The translations under genes were made by a program, and so were the position numbers. The notes beneath the pieces are model-generated. The model saw only the letters and a program-made list of their open reading frames with translations, ran no database searches and had not been told where the DNA came from. Source: Fictibacillus terranigra (GTDB taxonomy: Bacteria; Bacillota; Bacilli; Bacillales; Fictibacillaceae). Taken from it: 64,000 nucleotides of DNA. How positions within the stretch are numbered: the first letter of the stretch is position 1; each line of letters begins with the position of its first letter. This document shows, piece by piece, positions 1 to 7,993 of the stretch. The DNA is taken from positions 930,001 through 994,000 of the forward strand of contig NZ_JAUHLN010000002.1 of NCBI RefSeq assembly GCF_030412265.1, read 5' to 3'.

Positions 1-553
1 GAAAGTCTTCGCCTTGCTCTTTCTTTCCGGATTGATATTTACCAACAAGCTGTTGAAGCAGTGAGAAATATTCATTGATGAACTGGTTGCGCTCCTCTTC
101 ATTCGATAAGGAAACCGTCGATTGCAGAACGGCGCTCGGAATTTGCTGATCCTCTGCTCGCTCCATAAGCTGAAGCGCATCTTTCTTCATCGTTTCCGTT
201 AGGGATAGAACATGGGCCAACGCATGCTGATCTTTTAATTTTTGTGAAGCTTCCGGTGATAGCCCTAGTGAATCAGAAAAAATTAATGTTTTAGCAACCG
301 CTTGATACAATACTTCTACCAAATTTCTCACATTCCTCGTTCCTGCCCTGAAAACAAGGCCTACTTTCTCGAGAGCTTTAAGATGGTAATTAATCTTCTG
401 CGGAGTCTCATTAAGCTGTTTTGCTATTTCTGTGGCTGAAGCCGGTTCTTTTAGAGCACTCAGCAGCTCGGAACGAATGGGATGAAGCAATGCGGCAGCC
501 TGCTCAGGCAGCGTTACAAGATAAGTCTCTTCGATGGATGCCTTCTTTTTCAC
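1..553 (-). CDS. HTH (ArsR-like) transcriptional regulator, partial
   Basis: The reading frame runs off the left edge of the window, so only the N-terminal ~184 residues are present. It starts at a GTG at 553, behind an AGGTGA ribosome-binding site. Residues ~10-75 form an ArsR-like winged helix: LLHPIRSELLSAL, then PASATEIAKQLNETPQKINYH, then LKALEKVGLV. A helical region follows that may be an effector or dimer domain. This is known fold behaviour for DNA-binding repressors or activators; no metal-binding Cys/His pattern is visible, so a metal-sensing role is not supported. A perfect palindrome at 578-591 sits just upstream and could be its own operator. Family call is good; the ligand and targets are unknown. 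Confidence 0.75.
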   Translation of the reverse strand, partial: MKKKASIEETYLVTLPEQAAALLHPIRSELLSALKEPASATEIAKQLNETPQKINYHLKALEKVGLVFRAGTRNVRNLVEVLYQAVAKTLIFSDSLGLSPEASQKLKDQHALAHVLSLTETMKKDALQLMERAEDQQIPSAVLQSTVSLSNEEERNQFINEYFSLLQQLVGKYQSGKKEQGEDF

Positions 554-577
554 TGGTTCACCTCACTTAAAAATTTT

Positions 578-591
578 ATTTTACGTAAAAT
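578..591. promoter_or_regulatory. 14-bp perfect palindrome, possible operator
   Basis: The palindrome ATTTTACGTAAAAT lies 25-38 bp upstream of the GTG start of the ArsR-like gene. The position fits an autoregulatory operator. Binding by that protein is inference only. Confidence 0.4.
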
Positions 592-644
592 TATCTTATT
601 ACGATAGGCTTATCTTTGTCAAACTTTTCAAATGTTAAACAAAA

Positions 645-672
645 AAATAACAGAAGCTCATGCTTCTGTTAT
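645..672 (-). terminator. Rho-independent terminator
   Basis: A stem of AACAGAAGC paired with GCTTCTGTT is followed on the minus strand by a run of T. It overlaps the last codons of the small membrane protein gene and would end its transcript. Confidence 0.7.
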
Positions 673-911
673 TTCATCAGAGGTATAGCGGCCAGTACGA
701 TAAAGATGACCACCATAACTGTATTGAAAAAAAACTCTGCTTTAAATTTAAAATAATATCGTTCGATGGCCCGAAACAAGAATACCGCCGCTAGGATTCC
801 GAACAACAAGGCAGGGCTGTTAATGTACATGCCATTCCAAAGAGCAAGCAAAAAACCCACGGACAGCAGGACCATTTCAGAATAGACCCATGTCTTATTT
901 CTTTTTTTCAT
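669..911 (-). CDS. Small hydrophobic membrane protein
   Basis: An 80-residue protein with a basic N-terminus (MKKRNKT) and about three hydrophobic segments, at ~10-25, ~33-47 and ~62-78, with a basic/aromatic linker (ERYYFKFK) between the second and third. A GAGGTG ribosome-binding site precedes the ATG. The gene ends inside its own terminator, so it seems to be transcribed alone. I do not recognise the family. It probably sits in the cytoplasmic membrane. Confidence 0.6.
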   Translation of the reverse strand: MKKRNKTWVYSEMVLLSVGFLLALWNGMYINSPALLFGILAAVFLFRAIERYYFKFKAEFFFNTVMVVIFIVLAAIPLMK

Positions 912-982
912 TGTGGCACCTCTTTCCTTCGTACTCTTGTATTGTACGAAGAAATTCTTTATTCGGTGCCCATCCTTTTTTC

Positions 983-1648
983 CTATACGAGTCTTTCTTT
1001 GTATGCCTCCTCCACCTGCTGCAGCAATCCTCTTGCCGCTCTCTCGGGATCCTCATGATGGCTGATGGCAGTTATGACAGAAACTCCGTCTGCCCCGGCT
1101 TCAACAACGTCAAATGCATTTTCTTCTTTAATGCCGCCAATACCCACAATTGGAGCTGTAATTCCTTTTGCCCTCAATTCTTTCACTACTGAAAAACCCA
1201 TGACATCACGGGTATCCAGCTTTGTACTTGTAGCGTAAATAGGGCCGACTCCCAAATAATCAGCCCCGATCTGTACGGCCGTTTGTGCTTCTTCTGCATT
1301 ATGAACAGAAACTCCAAGAATTTTATCAGGAATCCGTCTGCGTATCTCTCTGATGTCTCCATCCTCCTGCCCTACATGCAGTCCATCCGCGTTCAGACTG
1401 ATCATGAGGTCAAGATCATCATTCACAATAAAAGGAACGTGGTTTTTCCGGCAAATTTTTTGCAACTGAAGGGCCAATGCCTTTTTGTCTGCAGAAGAAA
1501 GACAACCTTCTCCTTTCTCCCTGTATTGAAACAGCGTGACTCCACCCTTTAGCGCTTTCTCCAAAACAAGCTCAGGAGCCTCTTTGCAATTCAAGCTTCC
1601 CATAATAAAATAAACCTTCATCCGTTGTTTTAGATTATCATTTTCCAC
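983..1648 (-). CDS. thiE: Thiamine-phosphate synthase ThiE
   Basis: Couples HMP pyrophosphate to the thiazole phosphate to give thiamine phosphate, in the cytoplasm. The 221-residue length is normal for the family. Visible signatures of the TIM-barrel enzyme are GVTLFQYREKG, FIVNDDLDL, ADGLHVGQED, LGVSVHNAEEA, ADYLGVGPIYATSTK and the phosphate-binding PIVGIGGIKEEN. It is the last gene of thiD-thiM-thiE and overlaps the end of thiM by 11 bp, implying translational coupling. A second in-frame Met (MKVYFIMG) lies ten residues in, so the exact start is slightly uncertain. The operon is headed by a TPP riboswitch. Confidence 0.95.
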   Translation of the reverse strand: MENDNLKQRMKVYFIMGSLNCKEAPELVLEKALKGGVTLFQYREKGEGCLSSADKKALALQLQKICRKNHVPFIVNDDLDLMISLNADGLHVGQEDGDIREIRRRIPDKILGVSVHNAEEAQTAVQIGADYLGVGPIYATSTKLDTRDVMGFSVVKELRAKGITAPIVGIGGIKEENAFDVVEAGADGVSVITAISHHEDPERAARGLLQQVEEAYKERLV

Positions 1649-2459
1649 CCTGTATACCTCCTAAACTCCACCTTCCCGCTGTCTTTAAATCTTCAGGTTT
1701 CAATCGAAACAGTTCATCCAGCAATGCCGTTTGAAAAGAACCTGGGCCTGCTGATACAGCTTGTGCACGTTCGGCACAGATTCCGAGCATCGACAAGGCA
1801 CCTGCGGCTCTCTGACAGGCCGAGAGGCTCGTTTCCAATGATTTGGCCAAAAATAAACCGATAAGAGAAGTTGAAAAACAGCCTGTTCCAGTGACATAAG
1901 ATAGAATTTCATGTCCCCCGGTAATGGTTATGCGTTCCTTGCCATCACTCACCGCATCTCTTTCCCCTGTAATGGCAATGACCGAGCCGAACTTGGCGGC
2001 CGCGTGCAGTGCAAGCTCTTCATGGTTTCCTGACAAATCGCCGTCAACTCCTTTTCCGCCCCACTCTCCTTTCATCAAGAATGCGATTTCTGCAGCGTTC
2101 CCGCTAATAACATCAGGAGAAACCTGTTCAACCAGCTCTTGGACCGCATCTTTCCTTAGCCTGCTCAATCCTGCCCCAACGGGATCCAATATGACAGGAA
2201 CACCCAGTTGCTTCGCCTTTTTTCCTGCGATCACCATCGCTTTCACCAGGCTCGGGTCGATTGTTCCAATGTTCAAAACCAATGCGTCAGCAGCCATGAC
2301 AGCTTCTTCCGCTTCTTCATAGTGATGAGCCATCATCGGGCTGCCGCCAGATGCAAGGATACCGTTCGCTAAAAAGTTCATCGTCACCTGGTTCGTGATG
2401 TGATGAACCAACGGTTTTTGGTTTCTGATCTCCTGTAAAAGGTGACGTAATTCGTTCAT
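1638..2459 (-). CDS. thiM: Hydroxyethylthiazole kinase ThiM
   Basis: Phosphorylates hydroxyethylthiazole so that ThiE can use it, a thiamine salvage step. Visible family motifs are PLVHHITNQVTMN at the N-terminus, PVILDPVGAG, VISGNAAEIAFL, AITGERDAVSD and the catalytic/anion-hole region VTGTGCFST. I place the start at the ATG at 2459 and not at a candidate 24 bp upstream, because a perfect AGGAGG lies 7 bases before it and the ATG overlaps the thiD stop as ATGA. The resulting ~273 residues match the family. It is the middle gene of the TPP-regulated operon. Confidence 0.94.
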   Translation of the reverse strand: MNELRHLLQEIRNQKPLVHHITNQVTMNFLANGILASGGSPMMAHHYEEAEEAVMAADALVLNIGTIDPSLVKAMVIAGKKAKQLGVPVILDPVGAGLSRLRKDAVQELVEQVSPDVISGNAAEIAFLMKGEWGGKGVDGDLSGNHEELALHAAAKFGSVIAITGERDAVSDGKERITITGGHEILSYVTGTGCFSTSLIGLFLAKSLETSLSACQRAAGALSMLGICAERAQAVSAGPGSFQTALLDELFRLKPEDLKTAGRWSLGGIQGGK

Positions 2460-3262
2460 GCTTGATTCCTCCTGTATGCCCAATGGTTAGTCGGTCCATG
2501 GCCGCTTCCAATATGGAGCGGATGACTGATCGCTTCCTGAATAAACGTTTTTGCTGTATGAACCGCATGTAAAGGCGTCTTGCCCAGTGCCAGTTCAGCG
2601 GCTATTGCGGCGGCAAACGTGCACCCTGTTCCGTGCGTCTGGGGGGTGTCAACTCTTCTCCCTTGCAGCTCATGCATATGCTCGCCATCGTAGAACAAAT
2701 CAACGGGTGCTTTATCAAGAGTGAGATGGCCGCCTTTAATCACGATCATACGCGCTCCTAATTCATGCAATAGTTTGGCCGCATCCTCTCTGCCTTTCCT
2801 GGAGCAGATGCTTTTACCAGTTAATCGCTCCGCTTCAGGAATATTCGGAGTCAGGATCGTGGCCAGTGGAATTAGATGTTTTTTCAATGCTTCTACTGCA
2901 TCCTCCTGGAGAAGATCTGCTCCTCCTTTTGCAATCATTACGGGATCTACAACGACGTTTTTCCAGCCATGCTTCCGTAGATGCGCTGCAACTGCTTCTA
3001 TAATTTCCGCACTGAAAAGCATACCTGTTTTGAGTGCCTCGGGACGCAGGTCGTCTTCAATACTTTTTAACTGTTTCATGACCATTTCAACAGGCACAGG
3101 ATGGATCCCTTGAACACCTAATGTATTTTGAGCGGTAATGGCTGTAATCACAGACATGCCATAAGCTCCCAATTCCTGAAAAGTCTTTAAATCTGCCTGG
3201 ATGCCGGCTCCGCCTCCTGAATCTGAACCTGCTATCGTCAAAGCTTTTGGTGTATTCAGCAT
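2456..3262 (-). CDS. thiD: Hydroxymethylpyrimidine (phosphate) kinase ThiD
   Basis: Ribokinase-fold enzyme that phosphorylates HMP and HMP-P, supplying HMP-PP for ThiE. The 268 residues show [22 protein letters not shown] at the N-terminus, [29 protein letters not shown] and the C-terminal [16 protein letters not shown] with the catalytic GTGC. It is the first gene of the salvage operon and lies about 87 bp downstream of a riboswitch-linked terminator. A pyridoxal kinase activity is known for some Bacillus relatives and cannot be excluded, but the operon strongly favours HMP. Confidence 0.95.
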   Translation of the reverse strand: MLNTPKALTIAGSDSGGGAGIQADLKTFQELGAYGMSVITAITAQNTLGVQGIHPVPVEMVMKQLKSIEDDLRPEALKTGMLFSAEIIEAVAAHLRKHGWKNVVVDPVMIAKGGADLLQEDAVEALKKHLIPLATILTPNIPEAERLTGKSICSRKGREDAAKLLHELGARMIVIKGGHLTLDKAPVDLFYDGEHMHELQGRRVDTPQTHGTGCTFAAAIAAELALGKTPLHAVHTAKTFIQEAISHPLHIGSGHGPTNHWAYRRNQA

Positions 3263-3348
3263 AAGTCAAGAACTCCTTTCACCACTTATGAAGCTTGATT
3301 TCAGCCTAGTCCACATGCATGCAGCTGGACCAGGACCCCTTTGAGCGG

Positions 3349-3382
3349 TAAAAAGCCGCCTTCCAGAAGAGAAGGCGGCTTA
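3349..3382 (-). terminator. Riboswitch expression-platform terminator
   Basis: On the minus strand AAGCCGCCTTC pairs with GAAGGCGGCTT and is followed by TTTTT. It sits between the TPP aptamer and thiD, the normal place for a ligand-controlled terminator. Confidence 0.85.
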
Positions 3383-3407
3383 AACGAAGTGTATGCTCAT
3401 TTTGGTT

Positions 3408-3503
3408 TAAGCCACTTCCCTCCGCCGGTTTTAACCGGATCAGGTTCAAAGGGTCAAAGATATCTTTTCTCAGCTTTAAATCAAAGCTCCCCTAGTGGTT
3501 TAC
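3408..3503 (-). ncRNA. TPP riboswitch (THI element)
   Basis: Read on the minus strand the conserved TPP aptamer blocks appear in order: CTAGGGGAGC, GCTGAGA, ACCCTTTGAACCTGATCCGG, ACCGGCGGAGGGAAGTGG. The ends pair as the closing helix P1. The known mechanism is that thiamine pyrophosphate binds the nascent RNA and favours the downstream terminator (3349-3382), switching off thiDME when TPP is plentiful. Confidence 0.97.
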
Positions 3504-3522
3504 GATGTATGATGTTACTTCT

Positions 3523-3551
3523 ATCCTATATGACAGCGGCTGAAGCGTCAA
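3523..3551 (-). promoter_or_regulatory. Probable sigma-A promoter of the thi operon
   Basis: Minus-strand TTGACG and TAGGAT are separated by 17 bp, placing the transcript start about 15-20 bp before the TPP aptamer. The -10 is a 4/6 match, so the call is moderate. Confidence 0.5.
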
Positions 3552-3659
3552 ACGGAGGATAGGATTTGTCGAAAAGTTGGGCTGCTGTGTTTAAAAACAA
3601 ATCGATACGGGCATTATTTATATAACACCCGATAGAAAACCTGGAGGGAGAGAACGCCA

Positions 3660-3893
3660 ATGAATATAAGAGAAAAACTAGAGCAATTAAAACAGAACCC
3701 TGAAGATGTTTACAGCCATTCACAATCCGAAGGCCGTTTCTCAAAAAATTACACGAACCCTGTTGAAGTCAAATATATCCCTACAGAAGATGTTTTCCAA
3801 TTAAGAGTATTTGATATGGAAGGCGGTGAACAGCTGGACAGCAAAAAATTCCATTCCGTTGATGAAGTTATGGATGATTTAAACTTTGAATAG
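3660..3893 (+). CDS. Hypothetical small protein
   Basis: A 77-residue soluble, charged protein behind a strong GGAGGGAGA ribosome-binding site. It begins with a helical stretch (MNIREKLEQLKQNPEDV) and ends in a beta-rich half (VEVKYIPTEDVFQLRVFDMEGGEQ) and an acidic tail. I do not recognise the family. It precedes the IDEAL-domain gene on the same strand with a gap of about 130 bp, and operon membership is unclear. Confidence 0.65.
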   Translation: MNIREKLEQLKQNPEDVYSHSQSEGRFSKNYTNPVEVKYIPTEDVFQLRVFDMEGGEQLDSKKFHSVDEVMDDLNFE

Positions 3894-4025
3894 TGGATAA
3901 ATCTAAATTTTCAGAATTAAATAGTTGCTATTATCTGTATTGATAAGTATACTAGTAAAAACCCATAAACGCATCAGCTTTCAATCCAACAAGCTTTTGC
4001 AAAAAAATTCAAGGAGGAATAGAGC

Positions 4026-4256
4026 ATGAAAGACAACACATCGTATAATAAAGACATGAACGATCTTGTGAAATATAAGCTTCAGAAGAAAAATGACCCG
4101 TTCGCTTTTAATATGGTTGCTCAGATGATCCTTGATGAGTCGCTGCACGCCCATCAGATGAAACGTTATAAACAGCAAATAGATGAAGCCCTGGAAAAAC
4201 GGGATGAAAAACTCTTTATGAAATTAACCGACGAATACATTAAATTTCTAGGATAA
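4026..4256 (+). CDS. IDEAL domain-containing protein
   Basis: A 76-residue protein whose C-terminal half carries the motif that names the IDEAL domain: IDEALEKRDEKLFMKLT at about residues 48-64. The domain is typical of small Bacillus proteins such as the C-terminus of the YpiB/ComK-associated group; its molecular role is poorly defined. Preceded by an AGGAGG-type site and followed immediately by a terminator shared with the convergent lipoprotein gene. The domain call is secure, the function is not. Confidence 0.85.
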   Translation: MKDNTSYNKDMNDLVKYKLQKKNDPFAFNMVAQMILDESLHAHQMKRYKQQIDEALEKRDEKLFMKLTDEYIKFLG

Positions 4257-4292
4257 GAAACCAGACCTTTTATGGTTTGGTTTCTTTTTTTG
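4255..4292. terminator. Bidirectional terminator
   Basis: AAGAAACCAGACC pairs (with one G-U) to GGTTTGGTTTCTT around a short loop and is flanked by T runs. It lies between, and partly inside, two convergent genes and can serve both. Confidence 0.75.
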
Positions 4293-5133
4293 CACGCTTT
4301 TTTCTTTTTGAGTAAACCCATACCCCTGCTATTGCCGCTAAGAGAATGATAACCGGTGATAATCCGATAAGAGCAATAATGAGATAAGAAACCGCATGAA
4401 GCATCCCATTCCATGTCTCTTTCAATAAAGCCTTGGCTTTGGCCCACGTATTCAGCTGTTTATTGTATGTGCCTTCATTCTTCACCTCAAAATGAACCGT
4501 TACCGTTGAAAGTTCGCTTTGATTGTTTAAAAAGTTCATTCTGCCCTGAATCTTTTCGATTTGTTCCTGCACACCAGCAAGTTCCTTTGAAATGTGAAGG
4601 AGGTCCTCTGTTTTTTCTGCATTTTTCATAAAGTTTTCCAAACGGGCTCGGACGAGCCGCTTTGCTTTCAGCTGTGCTTCCAGGTCTGTATATTCCTCTG
4701 TAACGTCTCGACCGTTGATCACCTCTTCAGGACTGCCCGTGCTTAATGCCCCGGCTTTACGTGTAAACGCAAAAAAACGATCCTGTGGAATCCTTACTTT
4801 TAAATAACCTCCGCTATGCCCTCCTTCTTCTGATAAGGTTTCACTTTCAACGATGTAGCCGCCCATCTTGTTTGCTAGCTGTTCCACATCGCTCCGGGCC
4901 TTCTTAAAGTTTTGAACCGTTATCGTAACCTGACTCGTGTAGATCATCTTTTGCTTTTGGGTATCAGACTTTTTAGTTTCTGACCTATCCTTTTTCATGG
5001 CGATGGAAGAGCTTCCTCCTTCAGATGCCTTCTCTGAAGTGCTTTCTCCCATACTGCTGCAGGAAGCCAAAAAAAGAACGAGTAACAGGCAGAAAGCGCT
5101 GAATTTCCTATTTCTCTTTTTTATCATCATCAT
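4270..5133 (-). CDS. DUF4349 domain lipoprotein
   Basis: A 287-residue membrane-anchored lipoprotein. The N-terminus is a lipoprotein signal ending in the lipobox LASC at ~22-25, followed by a Ser/Lys-rich linker. Residues ~63-220 form the DUF4349 region with MIYTSQVTITVQN, the MGGYIVESE block and a coiled-coil segment (ELAGVQEQIEKIQGRM). A C-terminal transmembrane helix at ~250-272 is followed by a Lys/Arg-rich cytoplasmic tail. Members are widespread in Bacilli and of unknown function. The start lies in a run of ATG codons, so it may be off by one to three residues. Transcribed away from the SEC-C gene. Confidence 0.85.
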   Translation of the reverse strand: MMMIKKRNRKFSAFCLLLVLFLASCSSMGESTSEKASEGGSSSIAMKKDRSETKKSDTQKQKMIYTSQVTITVQNFKKARSDVEQLANKMGGYIVESETLSEEGGHSGGYLKVRIPQDRFFAFTRKAGALSTGSPEEVINGRDVTEEYTDLEAQLKAKRLVRARLENFMKNAEKTEDLLHISKELAGVQEQIEKIQGRMNFLNNQSELSTVTVHFEVKNEGTYNKQLNTWAKAKALLKETWNGMLHAVSYLIIALIGLSPVIILLAAIAGVWVYSKRKKRAKKETKP

Positions 5134-5281
5134 ATCCCCCTTTTAACAATAGACGACTAAACCGGCCTGACAGTTTCAATAAATGGAAAACTCATGTCAA
5201 AGAGTTGCAATATCACGCAAATATGCTAGTATTTACAAAGTGATTTATTTACAACAAGAGCAGTTAAGTACGGAGGATACC

Positions 5282-6235
5282 ATGAATAAAGTAGGAAGAA
5301 ACGAACCGTGTCCATGCGGCAGCGGCAAAAAATATAAGAATTGCTGTCTGCGCTCGGTCACAACCGTTCAGATGAACAAAATCGTTGAAATTAGCAGTCA
5401 TCAGGAAGGTGCAGCCAAGTTTGCCTTTGATCATTTTCACGAAGAAATGGGAAGCCGAACACGTAAATACATAGAACAATACCAGATTGGCAGAGATCAA
5501 GAACAAACGTACGCCAATTTGATCGTTTGCTGGTTGATGTTCCAATCTGATATGAAGGACGGCAAATCGCCGATGGAGCTTTATCTTCAAGACCAATTAA
5601 AGAAAGAGCAGCCGCAAATTATGGATGTCCTAAAGAGCTGGGAGAAAAGCTCCCCATCTGTTTATAAAATAGATTCTAAAATAAACCGAAATACCTTTTT
5701 GTTAAAGGATGTAATGGACGGTAAGGAATACACTGTTGAATTTAATAGCGAAATTCTTCCGCAAGAAGAAATGGCTCTTGTCGGTTTCCTCATCTATACA
5801 GGAGAACATTATGAATTTTACATTGATTTTGCCCTGATCCCTCAAGGTGAATGGAATGGCCGCTTACAAGGGATGTTTCCCCAAAAAACAGCTTTGAACA
5901 CTAACTTCCCTCATGCTTTACAAGCACTTTTGTCAAAACAGGAACAGACTGGGGACAACAGTATTTCTCGACAGGATGATCCAATACTCGCTCACATTAA
6001 AGAGAATGCAAAAGAAGAGATAGTCAATGAGGCAGAAAAAATCTGGACATCATGGAACAGTGAACAAAAGCTTGTGATTCGAAAAGAGGAACCATATGCG
6101 GCTGCTATTCATTACAGAGTGTGCAAGGATGTCCTGAACATACCTGCTACTCAGTCAGAAATCGCAAGCAAGTATGGGATATCAGCATCCAGTCTTTCAT
6201 CTAAATACCGCCAGCTTAAAAACCTGGCAGACTAA
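5282..6235 (+). CDS. SEC-C metal-binding domain protein
   Basis: A 317-residue protein that opens with a SEC-C zinc-binding motif: [18 protein letters not shown] (Cys10, Cys12, Cys21, Cys22). The rest is helical with a central beta-rich part, and the C-terminus ([24 protein letters not shown]) looks like a helix-turn-helix. I start it at the ATG at 5282, directly behind GGAGG, not at an in-frame codon 99 bp upstream. Proteins with this zinc motif occur as adaptor or nucleic-acid-associated proteins; the specific role is unknown. A terminator follows at once, so it is monocistronic. Confidence 0.8.
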   Translation: MNKVGRNEPCPCGSGKKYKNCCLRSVTTVQMNKIVEISSHQEGAAKFAFDHFHEEMGSRTRKYIEQYQIGRDQEQTYANLIVCWLMFQSDMKDGKSPMELYLQDQLKKEQPQIMDVLKSWEKSSPSVYKIDSKINRNTFLLKDVMDGKEYTVEFNSEILPQEEMALVGFLIYTGEHYEFYIDFALIPQGEWNGRLQGMFPQKTALNTNFPHALQALLSKQEQTGDNSISRQDDPILAHIKENAKEEIVNEAEKIWTSWNSEQKLVIRKEEPYAAAIHYRVCKDVLNIPATQSEIASKYGISASSLSSKYRQLKNLAD

Positions 6236-6264
6236 AAAGAATCTGCTCTTATGCAGGTTCTTTC
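6236..6264 (+). terminator. Rho-independent terminator
   Basis: AAAGAATCTGC pairs with GCAGGTTCTTT (one G-U) directly after the SEC-C stop codon. Confidence 0.6.
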
Positions 6265-6380
6265 TATGTGCCCGAATTTGATGATCGGTAAGCTGTGCTG
6301 CAAACTTCTATATTTTCATAAGCTTCGGATTCTGAACCTGCAATCGGCCCCCGCTCTAAACGATTCCTGATCATCGGCAT
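6264..6380 (-). CDS. Possible 38-residue small protein
   Basis: A short frame starting with ATG at 6380 behind a textbook GGAGGTGA. The product begins MPMIRNRLERGPIAGSESEA and ends with a Ser-rich tail (STAYRSSNSGT). It fills an otherwise empty gap between the SEC-C gene and the SteT-like gene. No family is recognised. The main support is the strong ribosome-binding site, so it could be a small unannotated gene or chance. Confidence 0.45.
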   Translation of the reverse strand: MPMIRNRLERGPIAGSESEAYENIEVCSTAYRSSNSGT

Positions 6381-6447
6381 CCGTTCACCTCCACTCTTTT
6401 ACTTCTTATTTTTTGTTGATGCGATCCTTTTTATTCGATAAACCAAA

Positions 6448-6473
6448 AGCTCTGCTGAAAAAATCAGCAGAGC
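6448..6473 (-). terminator. Terminator of the permease gene
   Basis: GCTCTGCTGA and TCAGCAGAGC form a perfect 10-bp stem, followed on the minus strand by TTTTGG. It lies about 16 bp after the permease stop. Confidence 0.75.
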
Positions 6474-6488
6474 AGAAGGATGAAGCAA

Positions 6489-7841
6489 TTATTTGGCTTG
6501 TTTGTGCAAGGATTCTTCAGTTCCATCCTTGCCTTTACTTCTATTTAAATACCAATACAAAGGTAATCCAATCAGGGTAGCACCTATAGCTGTAAGACTG
6601 TCTCTCGGATTATCAATAATCGTTGCGATGACGATGTAGCCAGCCCCTATGATCGCAAACGCTGGAACGAGTGGATACAGAGGAACACTGTACGACCGCT
6701 CCTTCTTTTTGTTTCGCTTTCTCAAAAGGAAGACAGCAAAAAAGGCAAAAATGTAAAAGATATATATAGCGAATATCGCCATGGCTGACAGATAATCCGG
6801 ATTAGACAACAGCATCAGGATAACAGCGAACACGACTTGCAGTCCTGTAGCAGGAATCGGTGTTCCAAACTTCTCGGAAACGGAGGCTAGAAAATGGGAT
6901 GCCGGCAGCTGTTTCCGTTGAGCCATGGCGTAAGTTACCCGCGGAAATGTTAGGATCTTACCATTCAAACACCCGAAGATAGAAACCGCAATCCCAATGG
7001 CAATAAGCTTCCCTCCGACCTGACCGAATAATAGAGTCGCCGCTTTACCTGCTGAGTTCTCGCCAAGGCTTACAATCGTACTTGCCGGCAAAACATGAAG
7101 CATCGCGATATTTACAAGCAGATATGCTGCGGTAACAATCAGGATGCCCCCGATGATGGCTTTCGGGAGGATCTTGGCAGGATTTTTCATTTCACCAGCT
7201 ACAAATCCGACCATGAGCCATCCGTCATACGCCCATAATGTCGCAAGTATAGCGGCTCCCATACTAATCTCACCACCAGTCAACCCGCTGCCTGCAGAAA
7301 GAACCTGTTCATTTCCTTTCCAAATCCCAAACACAATAATTAATACAATGGGAAGGAGTTTACCGGCCGTGGCGACATTCTGTACAATTCCTCCATACTT
7401 CGTGCCGAAACTGTTAATGACCGCTAAAAAAACGACCGTTATGATTCCGATCCAGGGGCCCGCCTTTTCATTCCATTCGAACAGATTTGCGATTAAAGAA
7501 CCGAAATACAGCCCAAGGCCCCCAATAATCGCTGGTCCGTAAATCACAGTCTGAACCCAGCCGCTTAAATACCCCCATACTTTTCCGTATACTTCTTCCA
7601 TATAGACGTAGAGTCCGCCTGTTTTCGGTATTTGAGTGGCCACTTCAGCTATTGTCAGGCCGCCTGCCAAGGTGATCAGCCCGCCCAGCAGCCACGCAAG
7701 CAATGCCATACTGGAGCCGCCCGCATACTCAATTACTTTTCCAGGCTTCATAAAAATACCTGATCCGATCACTGTTCCGATTACAATAGACATCGCCACT
7801 GAAAGCCCGATGTCTTTTTTGAGACTTGCTTCTGTGTTCAC
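6489..7841 (-). CDS. steT: APC-family amino acid exchanger, SteT-like
   Basis: A 12-helix amino acid/polyamine/organocation transporter of the L-amino-acid (LAT) type. It closely follows B. subtilis SteT (serine/threonine exchanger) in VIGTVIGSGIFMKPG, ITLAGGLTIAEV, IPKTGGLYVYMEEVYG, IYGPAIIGGLGLYFGSL, TLWAYDGW and IFGCLNGKILTFPRV. The frame stays open to a TTG at 7934; I use the GTG at 7841 because it places LKKDIGL at the position seen in SteT and follows a GGGAG site. The extra upstream residues have no family counterpart. A terminator follows at 6448. Substrates are inferred from the relative. Confidence 0.85.
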   Translation of the reverse strand: MNTEASLKKDIGLSVAMSIVIGTVIGSGIFMKPGKVIEYAGGSSMALLAWLLGGLITLAGGLTIAEVATQIPKTGGLYVYMEEVYGKVWGYLSGWVQTVIYGPAIIGGLGLYFGSLIANLFEWNEKAGPWIGIITVVFLAVINSFGTKYGGIVQNVATAGKLLPIVLIIVFGIWKGNEQVLSAGSGLTGGEISMGAAILATLWAYDGWLMVGFVAGEMKNPAKILPKAIIGGILIVTAAYLLVNIAMLHVLPASTIVSLGENSAGKAATLLFGQVGGKLIAIGIAVSIFGCLNGKILTFPRVTYAMAQRKQLPASHFLASVSEKFGTPIPATGLQVVFAVILMLLSNPDYLSAMAIFAIYIFYIFAFFAVFLLRKRNKKKERSYSVPLYPLVPAFAIIGAGYIVIATIIDNPRDSLTAIGATLIGLPLYWYLNRSKGKDGTEESLHKQAK

Positions 7842-7993
7842 TCTGCTGTCCACTCCCAAACTATTTTTGTCTACTCTAGAAGGACTTCTTGTAAAAACCT
7901 TATCATAGCCGGGATGATCTGTCACTACGATCAAAAATAGTAATAGTATTCAAAAAAATACAAATATATTATTAAGGACTTTCCCATGTTTCT

